The notes: generated from the sequence alone by a model not told the origin. A stretch of 25,091 nucleotides of DNA from Clostridiales bacterium (GCA_015055785.1 SVHQ01000008.1:1-25091); one strand, 5' to 3'; shown: positions 14,432-22,077, counted from the stretch's first letter. A program made the numbers and translations.

Positions 14432-14462
14432 AAAGAGGGAGTGCATCACACTTCCTCTTTTT
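14432..14462. terminator. Bidirectional terminator between convergent genes
   Basis: A 12-bp stem (AAAGAGGGAGTG, loop CATCA, CACACTTCCTCTTT arm, one G-T pair) is followed by a T run and preceded by an A run. It should serve the rubrerythrin unit and the minus-strand zinc-ribbon gene. Confidence 0.8.
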
Positions 14463-14492
14463 GTTGCGTATATGAAATTTTTCTGCAAAGAA

Positions 14493-14963
14493 TTAGAAAT
14501 CGTCCTCGTCGTCATCATCCTCGTCTTCATCATCATCGAAGTCGTAATAATCGTCGGGGGAAACGTATTCGAAATCGTCTTTTTCTTCTTCGATTTCTTC
14601 TTCCTCTTCCTCTTCTTCATCTTCTTCAAATTCCGATTCGGGAATATCGATATCCAACTCCTCTTCTTCGTCGTCTAAATAGCTACGCCAAGAAGCATCT
14701 TCTTTATCTTCATCCTCTTCCATGTCTTCTGCTTCGTATTCAGACTTCTTCTTACATTCCTCGCACATCTTTTCCCCATACGGCATATAATTTTCGCCGC
14801 AAATGGGACAAAGTTCCATTTCGTCCGTATTTTCCTCCGCTTCAAGACCTTCCGCAAAAGTTCTCTCGCCGCTGAGTTCTTTTAAACAAACGTCGCAAAA
14901 TTCTTGTTCATCTGCGTCGATAAAATTTAATTCACATCTGGGACATATAACATATCTTGCCAT
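14493..14963 (-). CDS. Zinc-ribbon protein with a long acidic tail
   Basis: No function is known to me. The protein is 156 residues; ATG 14963 has GAGGGG 9 bases upstream. The N-terminus has two Cys-rich ribbons: CPRC with CDVC (residues about 8-29) and CPIC with CEEC (about 52-70), each able to bind one zinc. After residue about 78 the protein is almost entirely Asp and Glu with a few Ser and Tyr, ending DDDEDEDDDDEDDF. Such a tail is expected to be disordered and could mimic nucleic acid or bind basic proteins; this is inference. The gene has its own promoter and stands alone between terminators. Confidence 0.85.
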   Translation of the reverse strand: MARYVICPRCELNFIDADEQEFCDVCLKELSGERTFAEGLEAEENTDEMELCPICGENYMPYGEKMCEECKKKSEYEAEDMEEDEDKEDASWRSYLDDEEEELDIDIPESEFEEDEEEEEEEEIEEEKDDFEYVSPDDYYDFDDDEDEDDDDEDDF

Positions 14964-15010
14964 TCTGATTTTCCCCTCATTGTCGTCAACCTACTGGACG
15001 ATTTTGCTAT

Positions 15011-15039
15011 ATTATATTAATATTTAAAAAATTTGTAAA
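15011..15039 (-). promoter_or_regulatory. Promoter of the zinc-ribbon gene
   Basis: On the minus strand TTTACA (15034-15039), a 17-base spacer and TATAAT (15011-15016), about 47 bases before the start codon. Confidence 0.7.
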
Positions 15040-15091
15040 CTGTTTTTTATACGATTTTTAAAGATTTTAAAAATTTTTTCTGAAATTTTGC

Positions 15092-15126
15092 AAAAAAAAG
15101 CCGTTTTCTTATCGAAAACGGCTTTT
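15092..15126 (-). terminator. Terminator of the lipoprotein gene
   Basis: A perfect 12-bp stem AAAGCCGTTTTC/GAAAACGGCTTT with a 5-base loop ends in a run of eight T on the minus strand, just after the stop codon at 15133. Confidence 0.85.
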
Positions 15127-15132
15127 CCGCTA

Positions 15133-17445
15133 TTATTCTTCTGTTTTTTCTTCCGCTACAGGAGCTTCCACAGCTTCTTCCGTAGCTTCCTCTGCAGGTA
15201 CTTCTTCCGCAACTTCTTCTACGGTTTCTTCTGCAACAGGAGCTGTTTCTTCTGCCGTTTCTTCCGTAGCTTCTTCGTCTGCATAAACGTCGATAGACTT
15301 ATCATCCGTCGTATCAATCTTCTTCTTGTGTGCGTTTACAATGGCGTCAGCTTCTTCTTGTGCAGCTTTCTTTGCTTTAATATTCTTGATAATCAAGAGC
15401 GCACCTACCACTGCCGCAGCCACTACCAATACACTGCCCACAACAATCAACACGATTGCCCACGTAGGAAGAGATTTCTTTTCTGCTTTCACTTCTCTTG
15501 TAAGCAAGCTGTTTGCCCAAGACTGTTCGATTGCGTCTGCATCTTCTGCCGTCATTGCGCCGATAGGAGCGATAAACGAGCTTTCTTTTCTATACTTTTC
15601 AGCTTCTACTTCCGCTACGAACTTATCAAATTCTTCCACTTGATATTCACTGTACAAATCCTTTACAACTTCGTAAGCTTTCGTTTCACCCGTACGGAAA
15701 TAATATCTCATCAACGCCTGCAATGCACTGTTGTTGGAATAGCTGTTAATAAATTCGTTCAATTCATCATAAGCTTCGTTATTTTTAACGATTTCCGTCG
15801 TGGAAGCAAGCTTCGTTGCATAGATATAGTTATAAGCTACACTGCCGAAAGACTGTGCATTGCTATAAAGCAACGTGTCACCGATAAATTCAGGCTTATA
15901 CCAAGAAGAATTCCAATCTACGTAAGCAACCGTCAACGGTTCGTATTCTTCTTCAACGAGCAAAGCATTGTAAGCTTCTTTATCGCCCGTGCAGTTGATA
16001 CGGGAAACGTTGTTGCCGTTTGCTGCAGCAGAGTAATAGTACAAATAATCGCCGTTAATCGTCCAAAGCGTTGCACTGGAAAGGTTGTACGCAAGCGCAA
16101 ACTCATTCACCTTACCTTCTGCGTTCGGCTGACCTGCTTTATACAACGTACCGTTCGACAAATAGAAATATTCGTGTGCGCCGTTGTTGATGGTATAGAT
16201 TGCCGTTGCGGAAGCATTCGTCGTATTCAAAGCAACTACGTCAAAGTTTTCAACTTCATTGCCCTTCACCGAATTCCAGCCTGCCGCTTGGCTATCCGCG
16301 TCTGCAAGATAGTAAAGCTTTTTATTTTCGCCGTCGGACGAAGTTTTGGTAACTTCCGTTCTCGTGAAATATACACCGCCGTTCTGATAGCTGCTGATCG
16401 TGTAATTATAACCGTCAGGCGTTGCAGGTTTTTCCCCGTTCAAGCTATTGAACTGCGTTTCTTCTTCATTTAAACCAATACCGTCAAGTACAAGCGTACC
16501 GAGGTTTACGTAAGGATACGTCGAGTAGTCCTTCAAATCGTAAGGTTGGTCTTGTTTTTCTTTCTTTGCTTCCTTATTCTTTGCGTTGAGATATTCTTCA
16601 TCGAAATCATAAGTTTTGCCGCCTTTTACGGTGTAAGAAGCGTTATTTTTATCTGCTTCGCCCTCGATGATAGCTGCTGCGTTTACACAGTAGAGCTGAT
16701 CGTAACCAGCCGTCGTTGCGTGATCGCTATCTGCATCGTAGGTAACCGCCATCGTGTAGTAAACGTTGGGATTTTCTGCATCCGTCTTATCGAAGAAGAA
16801 GGAAGATTTCGCGCCTTTTACAAGTACGCTCGTCTTACCCGTCGTTACGTTGTAAGATTTCAACATCTTTTCGCCAGCATCGTTCGTATCTTCATACAAG
16901 CAGTATACAACACCGTCAACCTGTACAAAACGATAATTTGCAGCGTTGTTGGAAATACGGAAGAACTGACCCTTCATTGCACTCGAACCATCGAGAGGCG
17001 CTCTCTTGAAGTCGATCCAGGAATTTTCTACTTGACCGCTCATGTTCTTATCCGTTGTCGGCGTTGCATAATAAACGTAATCGTCGTAAATATAAATACC
17101 TGCGTCATAGTTTTTCGCAACCAACAACATGGGCACTACCGTCTGTACGTTAGCATAATTCCCATTGTCCAAATCTGCCTTTTTAATACGCATTAATGCG
17201 CCTTTTGTTACTTTGCCGAATTCGTTGTTTGCGGTGTGTTCTTCCGCACCGTTGATGAAATAAACGTAATCGCCTTTTTCTACAACGAAACCGCCATTAG
17301 ATTTCGCTTCAGCTTCCGTCGAAACGTAATCCAATTTGTCCCCTTTATAGTTTCCTTTGTTGCCGCAAGCCGTCATGGTGAACGCTGCGCCAAGGAAAGT
17401 AGCCGCTGCTACGAGACTGATTATTTTCTTGCTCTTATTCCACAT
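15133..17445 (-). CDS. Large putative lipoprotein with a second C-terminal membrane anchor and acidic tail
   Basis: Function unknown; 770 residues. An N-terminal signal (KKIISLVAAATFLGAAFTMTAC) ends in a lipobox-like MTAC with Cys27. A long extracellular part contains repeated Tyr-rich blocks (GDYVYFINGAEE, DDYVYYATPT, DGVVYCLYEDTND, GDYLYYYSAAANG), a pattern that suggests beta-propeller-like or DUF5050-type repeats. A transmembrane helix at about residues 657-685 (WAIVLIVVGSVLVVAAAVVGALLII) is followed by a basic stop-transfer KNIKAKKAA. The last 55 or so residues are repeats of Glu, Ala, Val and Thr (EEATEETAEETAPVAEE). The predicted topology is lipid anchor, outside domain, then a cytosolic acidic tail, which is uncommon. 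AAGGAG lies 10 bases before ATG 17445. It is transcribed alone from a good promoter. Confidence 0.85.
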   Translation of the reverse strand: MWNKSKKIISLVAAATFLGAAFTMTACGNKGNYKGDKLDYVSTEAEAKSNGGFVVEKGDYVYFINGAEEHTANNEFGKVTKGALMRIKKADLDNGNYANVQTVVPMLLVAKNYDAGIYIYDDYVYYATPTTDKNMSGQVENSWIDFKRAPLDGSSAMKGQFFRISNNAANYRFVQVDGVVYCLYEDTNDAGEKMLKSYNVTTGKTSVLVKGAKSSFFFDKTDAENPNVYYTMAVTYDADSDHATTAGYDQLYCVNAAAIIEGEADKNNASYTVKGGKTYDFDEEYLNAKNKEAKKEKQDQPYDLKDYSTYPYVNLGTLVLDGIGLNEEETQFNSLNGEKPATPDGYNYTISSYQNGGVYFTRTEVTKTSSDGENKKLYYLADADSQAAGWNSVKGNEVENFDVVALNTTNASATAIYTINNGAHEYFYLSNGTLYKAGQPNAEGKVNEFALAYNLSSATLWTINGDYLYYYSAAANGNNVSRINCTGDKEAYNALLVEEEYEPLTVAYVDWNSSWYKPEFIGDTLLYSNAQSFGSVAYNYIYATKLASTTEIVKNNEAYDELNEFINSYSNNSALQALMRYYFRTGETKAYEVVKDLYSEYQVEEFDKFVAEVEAEKYRKESSFIAPIGAMTAEDADAIEQSWANSLLTREVKAEKKSLPTWAIVLIVVGSVLVVAAAVVGALLIIKNIKAKKAAQEEADAIVNAHKKKIDTTDDKSIDVYADEEATEETAEETAPVAEETVEEVAEEVPAEEATEEAVEAPVAEEKTEE

Positions 17446-17541
17446 GGTATAAGGACTCCTTAATTATAAAAATGGTTATCTCCCCACACGCCCTTTCTTT
17501 TGGAAAAGTGTGTATTGTTCGATAATATTAACGCATATTCT

Positions 17542-17570
17542 ATTATATATCAATTTGTCAATTAAAGCAA
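17542..17570 (-). promoter_or_regulatory. Promoter of the lipoprotein gene
   Basis: On the minus strand TTGCTT (17565-17570), a 17-base spacer and TATAAT (17542-17547). An overlapping alternative (TTGATA, 17-base spacer, TAATAT) lies slightly downstream. Confidence 0.65.
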
Positions 17571-17634
17571 TCGAAAACACTTGCTTTTCTTCATTTTACA
17601 CGAATTTTTTTTATATTTGGAGGTTTTTTTTCGC

Positions 17635-17889
17635 TTGGAACCCTTTGGATTGTTAAATTTTTTAAAAACCATTCTCTCCGCGCCCGATTTTTCACAAAAC
17701 ACACCAGCTTCCGCCTTGGAAAATCAGGAAGATTTCCCCAATGCGGCGCAGGAAAAAAATACGGAAAATTCCCCTTTTGAAGAAAGAAAAAACGCTCCTC
17801 ACCCCGAAATAAGCTCGGAGGCGCAGAACGCTTTTACACAATTTATGTCCGCGCATGATGCGCGCGTGAAACGAATCCGAAAAGATTAA
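17635..17889 (+). CDS. Small hypothetical protein, 84 residues, probable TTG start
   Basis: No family is recognised. The proposed start is TTG 17635, with TTGGAGG 11 bases upstream; an in-frame ATG further upstream would add a low-complexity Phe-rich stretch. The product begins with a hydrophobic helix (EPFGLLNFLKTIL), has a charged, Pro/Asn/Glu-rich and probably disordered middle, and ends in a basic helix (NAFTQFMSAHDARVKRIRKD). The composition of the coding part differs from the AT-rich sequence before it, which supports a real gene. It is divergent from the lipoprotein gene. Confidence 0.55.
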   Translation: MEPFGLLNFLKTILSAPDFSQNTPASALENQEDFPNAAQEKNTENSPFEERKNAPHPEISSEAQNAFTQFMSAHDARVKRIRKD

Positions 17890-17912
17890 AGCCGTTCACC
17901 TCCCTCGCCGCC

Positions 17913-17947
17913 TGTCATTCAGAGGAGCGCAACGCCGTAGGAATCTC
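17913..17947 (+). repeat. Dispersed TGTCATTC...GAATCTC repeat, copy 1
   Basis: TGTCATTC-AGAGGAGCGCAACG-CCGTAGGAATCTC matches a well-known type of imperfect intergenic repeat found in many bacteria. An inverted relative lies at 20338-20372 and a related sequence at 20276-20313. Confidence 0.6.
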
Positions 17948-17982
17948 GCGGCGTATTTCACAAAATAAAGAGAAAATTTACA

Positions 17983-18654
17983 CTACCAAATAAAGGGTAT
18001 TAAACGGTATTTCACCTTTTGTTTGTATTCTTTATACCCTTTTAATTCACGTTCTAAAAATTTTTCCTCGTTTAAGAGCCGTTTGCTTATAATGAGCGGA
18101 TAAGCGAGGAATATCACGAACGCATACGCCGAACCCAATATAAGAGGCATGGATAAAAACATCAAAAGCGTCGCGCTGTACATGGGATGCCTCACCACAC
18201 CGTACAAGCCCGTATCAATCACTTTTTGCCCCTCTTGCACCTCTATGGTGCGCGATAAATAGGTGTTTTCTCTAAGCACTTCGCCATACAGCGCATAGGC
18301 TATCGAAAACAACACCGCGCCGACAACGGAAACCCACGTGGGTAAGGTGTACCATTTAAAACGCTCGCCTAAGCCCGCCACAATGAAACCGACCAAAAAC
18401 ATCAATCCGCTCAGCTTCACCACAAGGCTTTGTTCCTTTTCTTTCTCCTTGGCGTTTAAGCGTTTTTTTAATAATTCGGGGTTTTTCCACATCATGACAA
18501 GCCCTGCCAAGAACATGGGCACGAACAACACCCCCATCAGCAGCCAAGCCTGCGAATAGACAAACGTACCTGCAGGCAAAAACAACAACGCCCCGACAAG
18601 CACTACCCCCAATAAAAATTTCGCAATCGCTGAAATGAATAATTTCACCGTCAT
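17983..18654 (-). CDS. Isoprenylcysteine carboxyl methyltransferase-like membrane methyltransferase
   Basis: An integral membrane protein of 223 residues with about five hydrophobic segments. The C-terminal half has the ICMT/PEMT family core: LRENTYLSRTIEVQEGQKVIDTG in two blocks, GLYGVVRHPMYSATLL (the conserved RHP-Y), then EEKFLERELKGYKEYKQKVKYRLIPFIW, where the Glu-rich helix and Y--Y-K-VK-R-IP are typical. The family uses S-adenosylmethionine to methylate lipid or protein targets in the membrane; in bacteria the substrate is mostly unknown. The start is one base after the stop of the upstream 83-residue membrane gene, so the two are surely co-transcribed and probably coupled. It is the last gene of a three-gene membrane-protein unit. 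Confidence 0.85.
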   Translation of the reverse strand: MTVKLFISAIAKFLLGVVLVGALLFLPAGTFVYSQAWLLMGVLFVPMFLAGLVMMWKNPELLKKRLNAKEKEKEQSLVVKLSGLMFLVGFIVAGLGERFKWYTLPTWVSVVGAVLFSIAYALYGEVLRENTYLSRTIEVQEGQKVIDTGLYGVVRHPMYSATLLMFLSMPLILGSAYAFVIFLAYPLIISKRLLNEEKFLERELKGYKEYKQKVKYRLIPFIW

Positions 18655-18655
18655 T

Positions 18656-18907
18656 TTATTCCGTTATTTCCTTTGTTTCCGTTATTTCAGCGGTGTTCTC
18701 TTCCACAGTAGGCTTCGCTTCGGCATTTTCCGCCTTTCTTTCCTTTCTGGAAAAGAAAAGCCCCACGACGTAAAGCACCATACCAAGGCTCAACAACACA
18801 CCGCCTATCGCGTTGTTTGCTTTGCTTGAAAAGACAATGATTGCAGCGATTTCAAAGGGAATCGCAAGTAGGAAAAGCCACATGGAATTAAATTGAATTT
18901 TTTTCAT
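18656..18907 (-). CDS. Small membrane protein, 83 residues
   Basis: Not recognised. ATG 18907 (MKKIQFNSMWLFLLAIP) is chosen over a GTG three codons earlier, because AGGTG lies at usable spacing. Two transmembrane helices (WLFLLAIPFEIAAIIVF and IGGVLLSLGMVLYVVGLFF) are joined by a short loop. The C-terminal tail is charged and rich in Glu, Ala and Thr (RKERKAENAEAKPTVEENTAEITETKEITE split into two parts by composition). It sits between two membrane-protein genes with gaps of 14 bases and 1 base, so it belongs to the same operon. Confidence 0.75.
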   Translation of the reverse strand: MKKIQFNSMWLFLLAIPFEIAAIIVFSSKANNAIGGVLLSLGMVLYVVGLFFSRKERKAENAEAKPTVEENTAEITETKEITE

Positions 18908-18921
18908 AATATGCACCTATT

Positions 18922-19695
18922 TTATTCGATTTCGTTTGTTTTGATTTTACGTTTTTCCGCGCGACGCACGATAGCACTAATGGCATAATAACCGCCGTGC
19001 ACCGCCAAACACACAAGAAATACACTCAATACGACCATAAACGGCATAATTTTATCAGGCAAGAACGGGAAAATGCTCTCTTCAATGAAAAACCAGTTAT
19101 GATTTCCATCATAAATGGTGTTGCCGAAAGCCGCCCACACCAAAATTACGAGGATACCGCAAAATTCTTGCCATATCTTTTTGATTTCCAGCTTCACTTC
19201 GCCAAGGGAAAGGTTCAGCACGCCCCAGCAAAAGAGAAAACCGTGATACATAAACGTTTGGAAAATAATATAGCTAAACGGGGGTTGACCGCCAAGCGCT
19301 GACCCAGGATAACACATCCACATAAGCGACGATGCGATAGAGAGGGTCACCACTACTTTTTTGATAGGTTTAAAGCGCGTGTTAAACTGTACGAACGGCA
19401 CAAAAACCGCCATCATTGTACAAATATTAAAGGGTAATTTATACACGCTGATGCCGCTATAACTATCGGAAAGCGGCATAATGAAAAAGTCTGCCACGTA
19501 TAAGCCGATTGTCAAATACGCAAAAATTCTTATTGTTTTTTCCTTTGCTTTTTCCGATTTATTCCTCACCAAGAGGGATATGGTAGTTACGCCGCCAAAA
19601 ATGATAAACAAATACAGAAAATGCCACACGTCAAACAAACCGATTTTTAAGCTTGAGTTGTTTTCGCTAAAAAGCCACCTTACAAAATCTTTCAT
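18922..19695 (-). CDS. YwaF/TIGR02206-like integral membrane protein
   Basis: A 257-residue membrane protein with about seven hydrophobic segments. It resembles the YwaF-type TIGR02206 family of unknown function, in particular LPFNICTMMAVFVPF and the later QTFMYHGFLFCWG, plus GGQPPFSYIIFQ and GNTIYDGNHNWFFIEE with conserved Asn and Trp. The match is from family memory, so it is moderate. The ATG at 19695 has GAGGAAA in front. It is the first gene of a three-gene unit with the small membrane protein and the ICMT-like methyltransferase. The C-terminus is basic and likely cytosolic. Confidence 0.72.
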   Translation of the reverse strand: MKDFVRWLFSENNSSLKIGLFDVWHFLYLFIIFGGVTTISLLVRNKSEKAKEKTIRIFAYLTIGLYVADFFIMPLSDSYSGISVYKLPFNICTMMAVFVPFVQFNTRFKPIKKVVVTLSIASSLMWMCYPGSALGGQPPFSYIIFQTFMYHGFLFCWGVLNLSLGEVKLEIKKIWQEFCGILVILVWAAFGNTIYDGNHNWFFIEESIFPFLPDKIMPFMVVLSVFLVCLAVHGGYYAISAIVRRAEKRKIKTNEIE

Positions 19696-19735
19696 TTTTT
19701 CCTCTTTTGTGTGTATATTTTAAGGCTATATCTTT

Positions 19736-19744
19736 ATTATATCA
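19736..19744 (-). promoter_or_regulatory. Extended -10 promoter of the three-gene membrane unit
   Basis: On the minus strand TGATATAAT gives an extended -10 (TGN plus TATAAT at 19736-19741). A weak -35 (TTGCTC) lies 18 bases upstream. It is about 40 bases before the start at 19695. Confidence 0.5.
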
Positions 19745-19804
19745 CAAAGCAAAAAACAAGAGCAACAAAATAAGGCAAAAAATCCTTTTATTGGAATTTT
19801 ATTT

Positions 19805-20107
19805 TTACTTTCTTTTCGAACCTGCTTTTGCAATCCCGTAAATAATCCACGCCAAGAGACAAGCAAGAAACAACACGCCCGACAACATACCAAGCAATAA
19901 GTATCCGATTGCATCCCAGCTTTGATTAGAATACATCATCACAATCAATGTTATCGTGGTCGCCAAGAACAAGAGTAAGGGCAACACCTTCACAAAGCCG
20001 TTTTCAGCCTTGAAGCATAATAATAATTGCACAATAAATACAATCAATGCCGAAGCGCCGACAATTAAAGTCGTGAGTTGAGAATCTGTAAGTTGAATAT
20101 CACCCAT
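19805..20107 (-). CDS. Small membrane protein, 100 residues
   Basis: Function unknown. ATG 20107 (MGDIQLTDSQLTTLIVG) is chosen because AGGAG lies 8 bases upstream; a GTG nine bases earlier is also open. Three transmembrane helices are seen: LTTLIVGASALIVFIVQLLL, VLPLLLFLATTITLIVMM and IGYLLLGMLSGVLFLACLLAW. The tail YGIAKAGSKRK is basic. It is transcribed alone from a near-perfect promoter. Confidence 0.78.
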   Translation of the reverse strand: MGDIQLTDSQLTTLIVGASALIVFIVQLLLCFKAENGFVKVLPLLLFLATTITLIVMMYSNQSWDAIGYLLLGMLSGVLFLACLLAWIIYGIAKAGSKRK

Positions 20108-20160
20108 AGTATTCACTCCTATGTAAACTAAATTTATCGATTTATATCTCGATTTTTATC

Positions 20161-20189
20161 AGTATATCACAGCCTTTGTAAAATGTCAA
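20161..20189 (-). promoter_or_regulatory. Promoter of the 100-residue membrane protein gene
   Basis: On the minus strand TTGACA (20184-20189), a 17-base spacer and TATACT (20161-20166), about 50 bases before the start codon. Confidence 0.8.
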
Positions 20190-20275
20190 TGAGGCATCTT
20201 GATTTTTTATTGGATATTTTCTCCTAAATGGTGAGGCACGTTGGTCATTGCGTTCAGCTTGCTATTCGCCATGCT

Positions 20276-20372
20276 TGTCATTGTGAGGGAATATAGCAAC
20301 CGTGGCAATCTCATAAAAATATAGCAGAATTACATACGAGATTCTCACGTCGCTCCGCTCCTCAGAATGACA
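20276..20372. repeat. Pair of inverted dispersed intergenic repeats
   Basis: TGTCATTGTGAGGGAATATAG...GGCAATCTCA (20276-20313, plus sense) and GAGATTCTCACGTCGCTCCG...CAGAATGACA (20338-20372, minus sense) face each other. They belong to the common TGTCATTSYGAGGAGCG...RAATCTC repeat type and could form a long imperfect hairpin. A partial GGTCATTGCG lies at about 20242. The gap 20190-20392 holds nothing else. Confidence 0.65.
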
Positions 20373-20392
20373 CAAAAAAACAATACGCAAAT

Positions 20393-20425
20393 AAAAAAAC
20401 CGAGCAGGAATACACCCACTCGGTA
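20393..20425 (-). terminator. Terminator of rplM-rpsI
   Basis: On the minus strand ACCGAG/CTCGGT encloses a 14-base loop with weak inner pairing and ends in seven T, about 40 bases after the rpsI stop. Confidence 0.7.
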
Positions 20426-20464
20426 ATTTTTCTGTTTTTGATTTGCTCGAACTCGTCCGAGAAA

Positions 20465-20878
20465 TTATCTCTTGGAGAACTGAGGAGCACGACGAGCTTT
20501 CTTCAAACCGTACTTCTTTCTTTCCTTTGCACGAGGGTCTCTCGTTAAGAAACCAGCTTTCTTGAGTTCAGGACGGCTGTTTTCTTCTGCTTCGAGGAGC
20601 GCACGCGCTACACCCAAACGAATAGCACCTGCCTGACCGGTGTAACCACCGCCGATAACGTTTACGATAACGTCATATTTGCTCTCTACGTTCAACAAAA
20701 CGAGGGGCTGCTTTACAATGTATTGAAGAGTACCCTGAGGGAAATAATCTTCAAAAGCGCGGTCGTTAATCACGATCGTGCCGTTGCCACCGGGGATAAC
20801 ACGAACACGGGCGATTGCCTTCTTTCTTCTGCCCGTACCCCAGAATTGAAGCTTCTTTTTAACGTTTGCTTTTGCCAT
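20465..20878 (-). CDS. rpsI: 30S ribosomal protein S9
   Basis: A component of the small ribosomal subunit whose C-terminal tail reaches the P-site tRNA. The protein is 137 residues, slightly longer than the usual 130 because of a short basic N-terminus ([27 protein letters not shown]). It has [39 protein letters not shown] and the invariant C-terminal [25 protein letters not shown] (spanning two blocks). The ATG follows AAGGAGAGG. It is 15 bases after rplM, the conserved two-gene operon. Confidence 0.98.
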   Translation of the reverse strand: MAKANVKKKLQFWGTGRRKKAIARVRVIPGGNGTIVINDRAFEDYFPQGTLQYIVKQPLVLLNVESKYDVIVNVIGGGYTGQAGAIRLGVARALLEAEENSRPELKKAGFLTRDPRAKERKKYGLKKARRAPQFSKR

Positions 20879-20893
20879 TTTTCAATCCTCTCC

Positions 20894-21325
20894 TTAGTCA
20901 AGTTTGAGCACTTCGGGCTTCTGTGCTGCGTGGTTATGTTCTGCGCCCTTGTAAACCTTGAGCTTCTTAAGCATCTGTCTGCCAAGGCTGTTCTTGGGAA
21001 GCATACCTTTTACTGCTTCATATACAGCAAGGTCGCTCTTTTCTTCCATCATCTTCTTGTAGGAAATTTCCTTCAAGCCGCCGATATAACCGGTGTGATA
21101 TCTGTAGAATTTGTTTTCAAGCTTCTTACCAGTCAAAACCGCTTTGTCCGTGTTGATGATGATTACAAAATCACCCGTATCAACGTTGGGAGTGAAGGTA
21201 GGCTTGTTCTTGCCGCGAAGAACGGCTGCAACACGGCTTGCAAGACGGCCGAGGGGAACACCTGCAGCGTCTACAACGTACCATTTTCTTTCAACCGTTT
21301 CGGCGTGCGCCATATAGGTTTTCAT
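20894..21325 (-). CDS. rplM: 50S ribosomal protein L13
   Basis: An early-assembly protein of the large ribosomal subunit, 143 residues. It is recognised by [51 protein letters not shown] and [19 protein letters not shown], all family signatures, and ends [16 protein letters not shown] 21325 has AAGGAG 9 bases upstream. It is first in the rplM-rpsI operon, under a good promoter with a leader of about 130 bases that may carry an autoregulatory structure. Confidence 0.98.
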   Translation of the reverse strand: MKTYMAHAETVERKWYVVDAAGVPLGRLASRVAAVLRGKNKPTFTPNVDTGDFVIIINTDKAVLTGKKLENKFYRYHTGYIGGLKEISYKKMMEEKSDLAVYEAVKGMLPKNSLGRQMLKKLKVYKGAEHNHAAQKPEVLKLD

Positions 21326-21456
21326 AATATGTTACTCCTTATTTCGTGTGTATTTTTATTTTTTTCTTTTTCATAGTGCTTATTTCGGGACTGCCCTACT
21401 TTTTCCGCTCAACTAACGGGGAAAAGCGGTGTTTTCAAGCATTCGCCGCAACTTGC
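21326..21456 (-). promoter_or_regulatory. rplM leader, possible L13 autoregulatory leader
   Basis: The predicted 5' UTR contains CCGC/GCGG pairing around TTTTCCCCGTTAGTTGA and a conserved-looking GCAAGTTGCGGCGAATGCTTG near the start. Firmicutes often carry an L13-binding leader here; I cannot confirm a match to that family. Confidence 0.3.
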
Positions 21457-21462
21457 TTATTT

Positions 21463-21491
21463 ATTGTATTATGAAAAGAAATTTAAGTCAA
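21463..21491 (-). promoter_or_regulatory. Promoter of rplM-rpsI
   Basis: On the minus strand TTGACT (21486-21491), a 17-base spacer and TACAAT (21463-21468), a strong near-consensus promoter. Confidence 0.78.
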
Positions 21492-22006
21492 GCTGTTTTG
21501 CGTCAACTTTTTCAACTTTTTTCATTTTTTTTGAATTTTTTTTTGTTTTTTCGAACATCCCTCTTTTTTTCTCTTTTTTAAAGCTTTTTTCCTTGGTTTT
21601 TCTATGTTTTTATCCCTTCTTTTTCTCCCTTGTGAAACTATCCTCAACTTTTTTAAATATCCCCCTTCCACTTCCGCCGTTTTTTCTTAATAATTATAAT
21701 ATATAATGTATGAAAACCGTATGGAACGCCATGCAGGCGTCATATCATAAAAACACGAGAATATTTTTTAATAAAAAACACATACTAAAACAGCACCCTT
21801 TCGTTCGCACTTTTAAATTTTATAATGTTAATAAAGTTTGCTTAACATTAAAAATAATTTTCAACGCGTACATGGTGGCTTCTTTTAAAAATAAACGCGT
21901 ACATGGTACCATTGTTTTATGAAAACGCGATTGATTTTTCTATACATAAAAGCCTTTTATTTCCAGGGATTTTGGTAAATTTTTTCTTAATTATATATAG
22001 TTTTAA
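21492..22006. other. AT-rich gap between rplM and fba, no gene seen
   Basis: About 515 bases of T-rich then A-rich sequence. The open frames here are low-complexity Phe-rich or lack a ribosome-binding site and family features. The only structured content is a pair of dispersed CGTACATGG motif copies. Confidence 0.6.
21860..21913 (+). repeat. Dispersed CGTACATGGTACC motif, copies 4 and 5 in tandem
   Basis: TTCAACGCGTACATGGTGGC (21860-21879) and ATAAACGCGTACATGGTACC (21891-21910) share AACGCGTACATGGT and stand 31 bases apart in the same orientation as the other copies. Confidence 0.65.
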
Positions 22007-22035
22007 TTGATTTTTTGTAAAAAATAGGCTATAAT
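22007..22035 (+). promoter_or_regulatory. Promoter of fba
   Basis: TTGATT (22007-22012), a 17-base spacer and TATAAT (22030-22035), about 42 bases before the start codon. Confidence 0.8.
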
Positions 22036-22077
22036 GGTATACGTGCGAAATTTTAGAAAACTTTGGAGGATTTATTT

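Noticed and set aside
15088..16473. 461-codon plus-strand open frame opposite the lipoprotein gene
   Set aside because: It is dominated by Phe, Arg, Cys and Val without structure, while the minus strand has a signal sequence, lipobox, ribosome-binding site and promoter.
21464..21706. Phe-rich open frame in the T-rich gap
   Set aside because: Low-complexity poly-T translation, overlapping the rplM promoter.
21710..21922. 70-codon open frame between rplM and fba
   Set aside because: There is no ribosome-binding site, it is AT-driven in composition and it runs across two dispersed motif copies.
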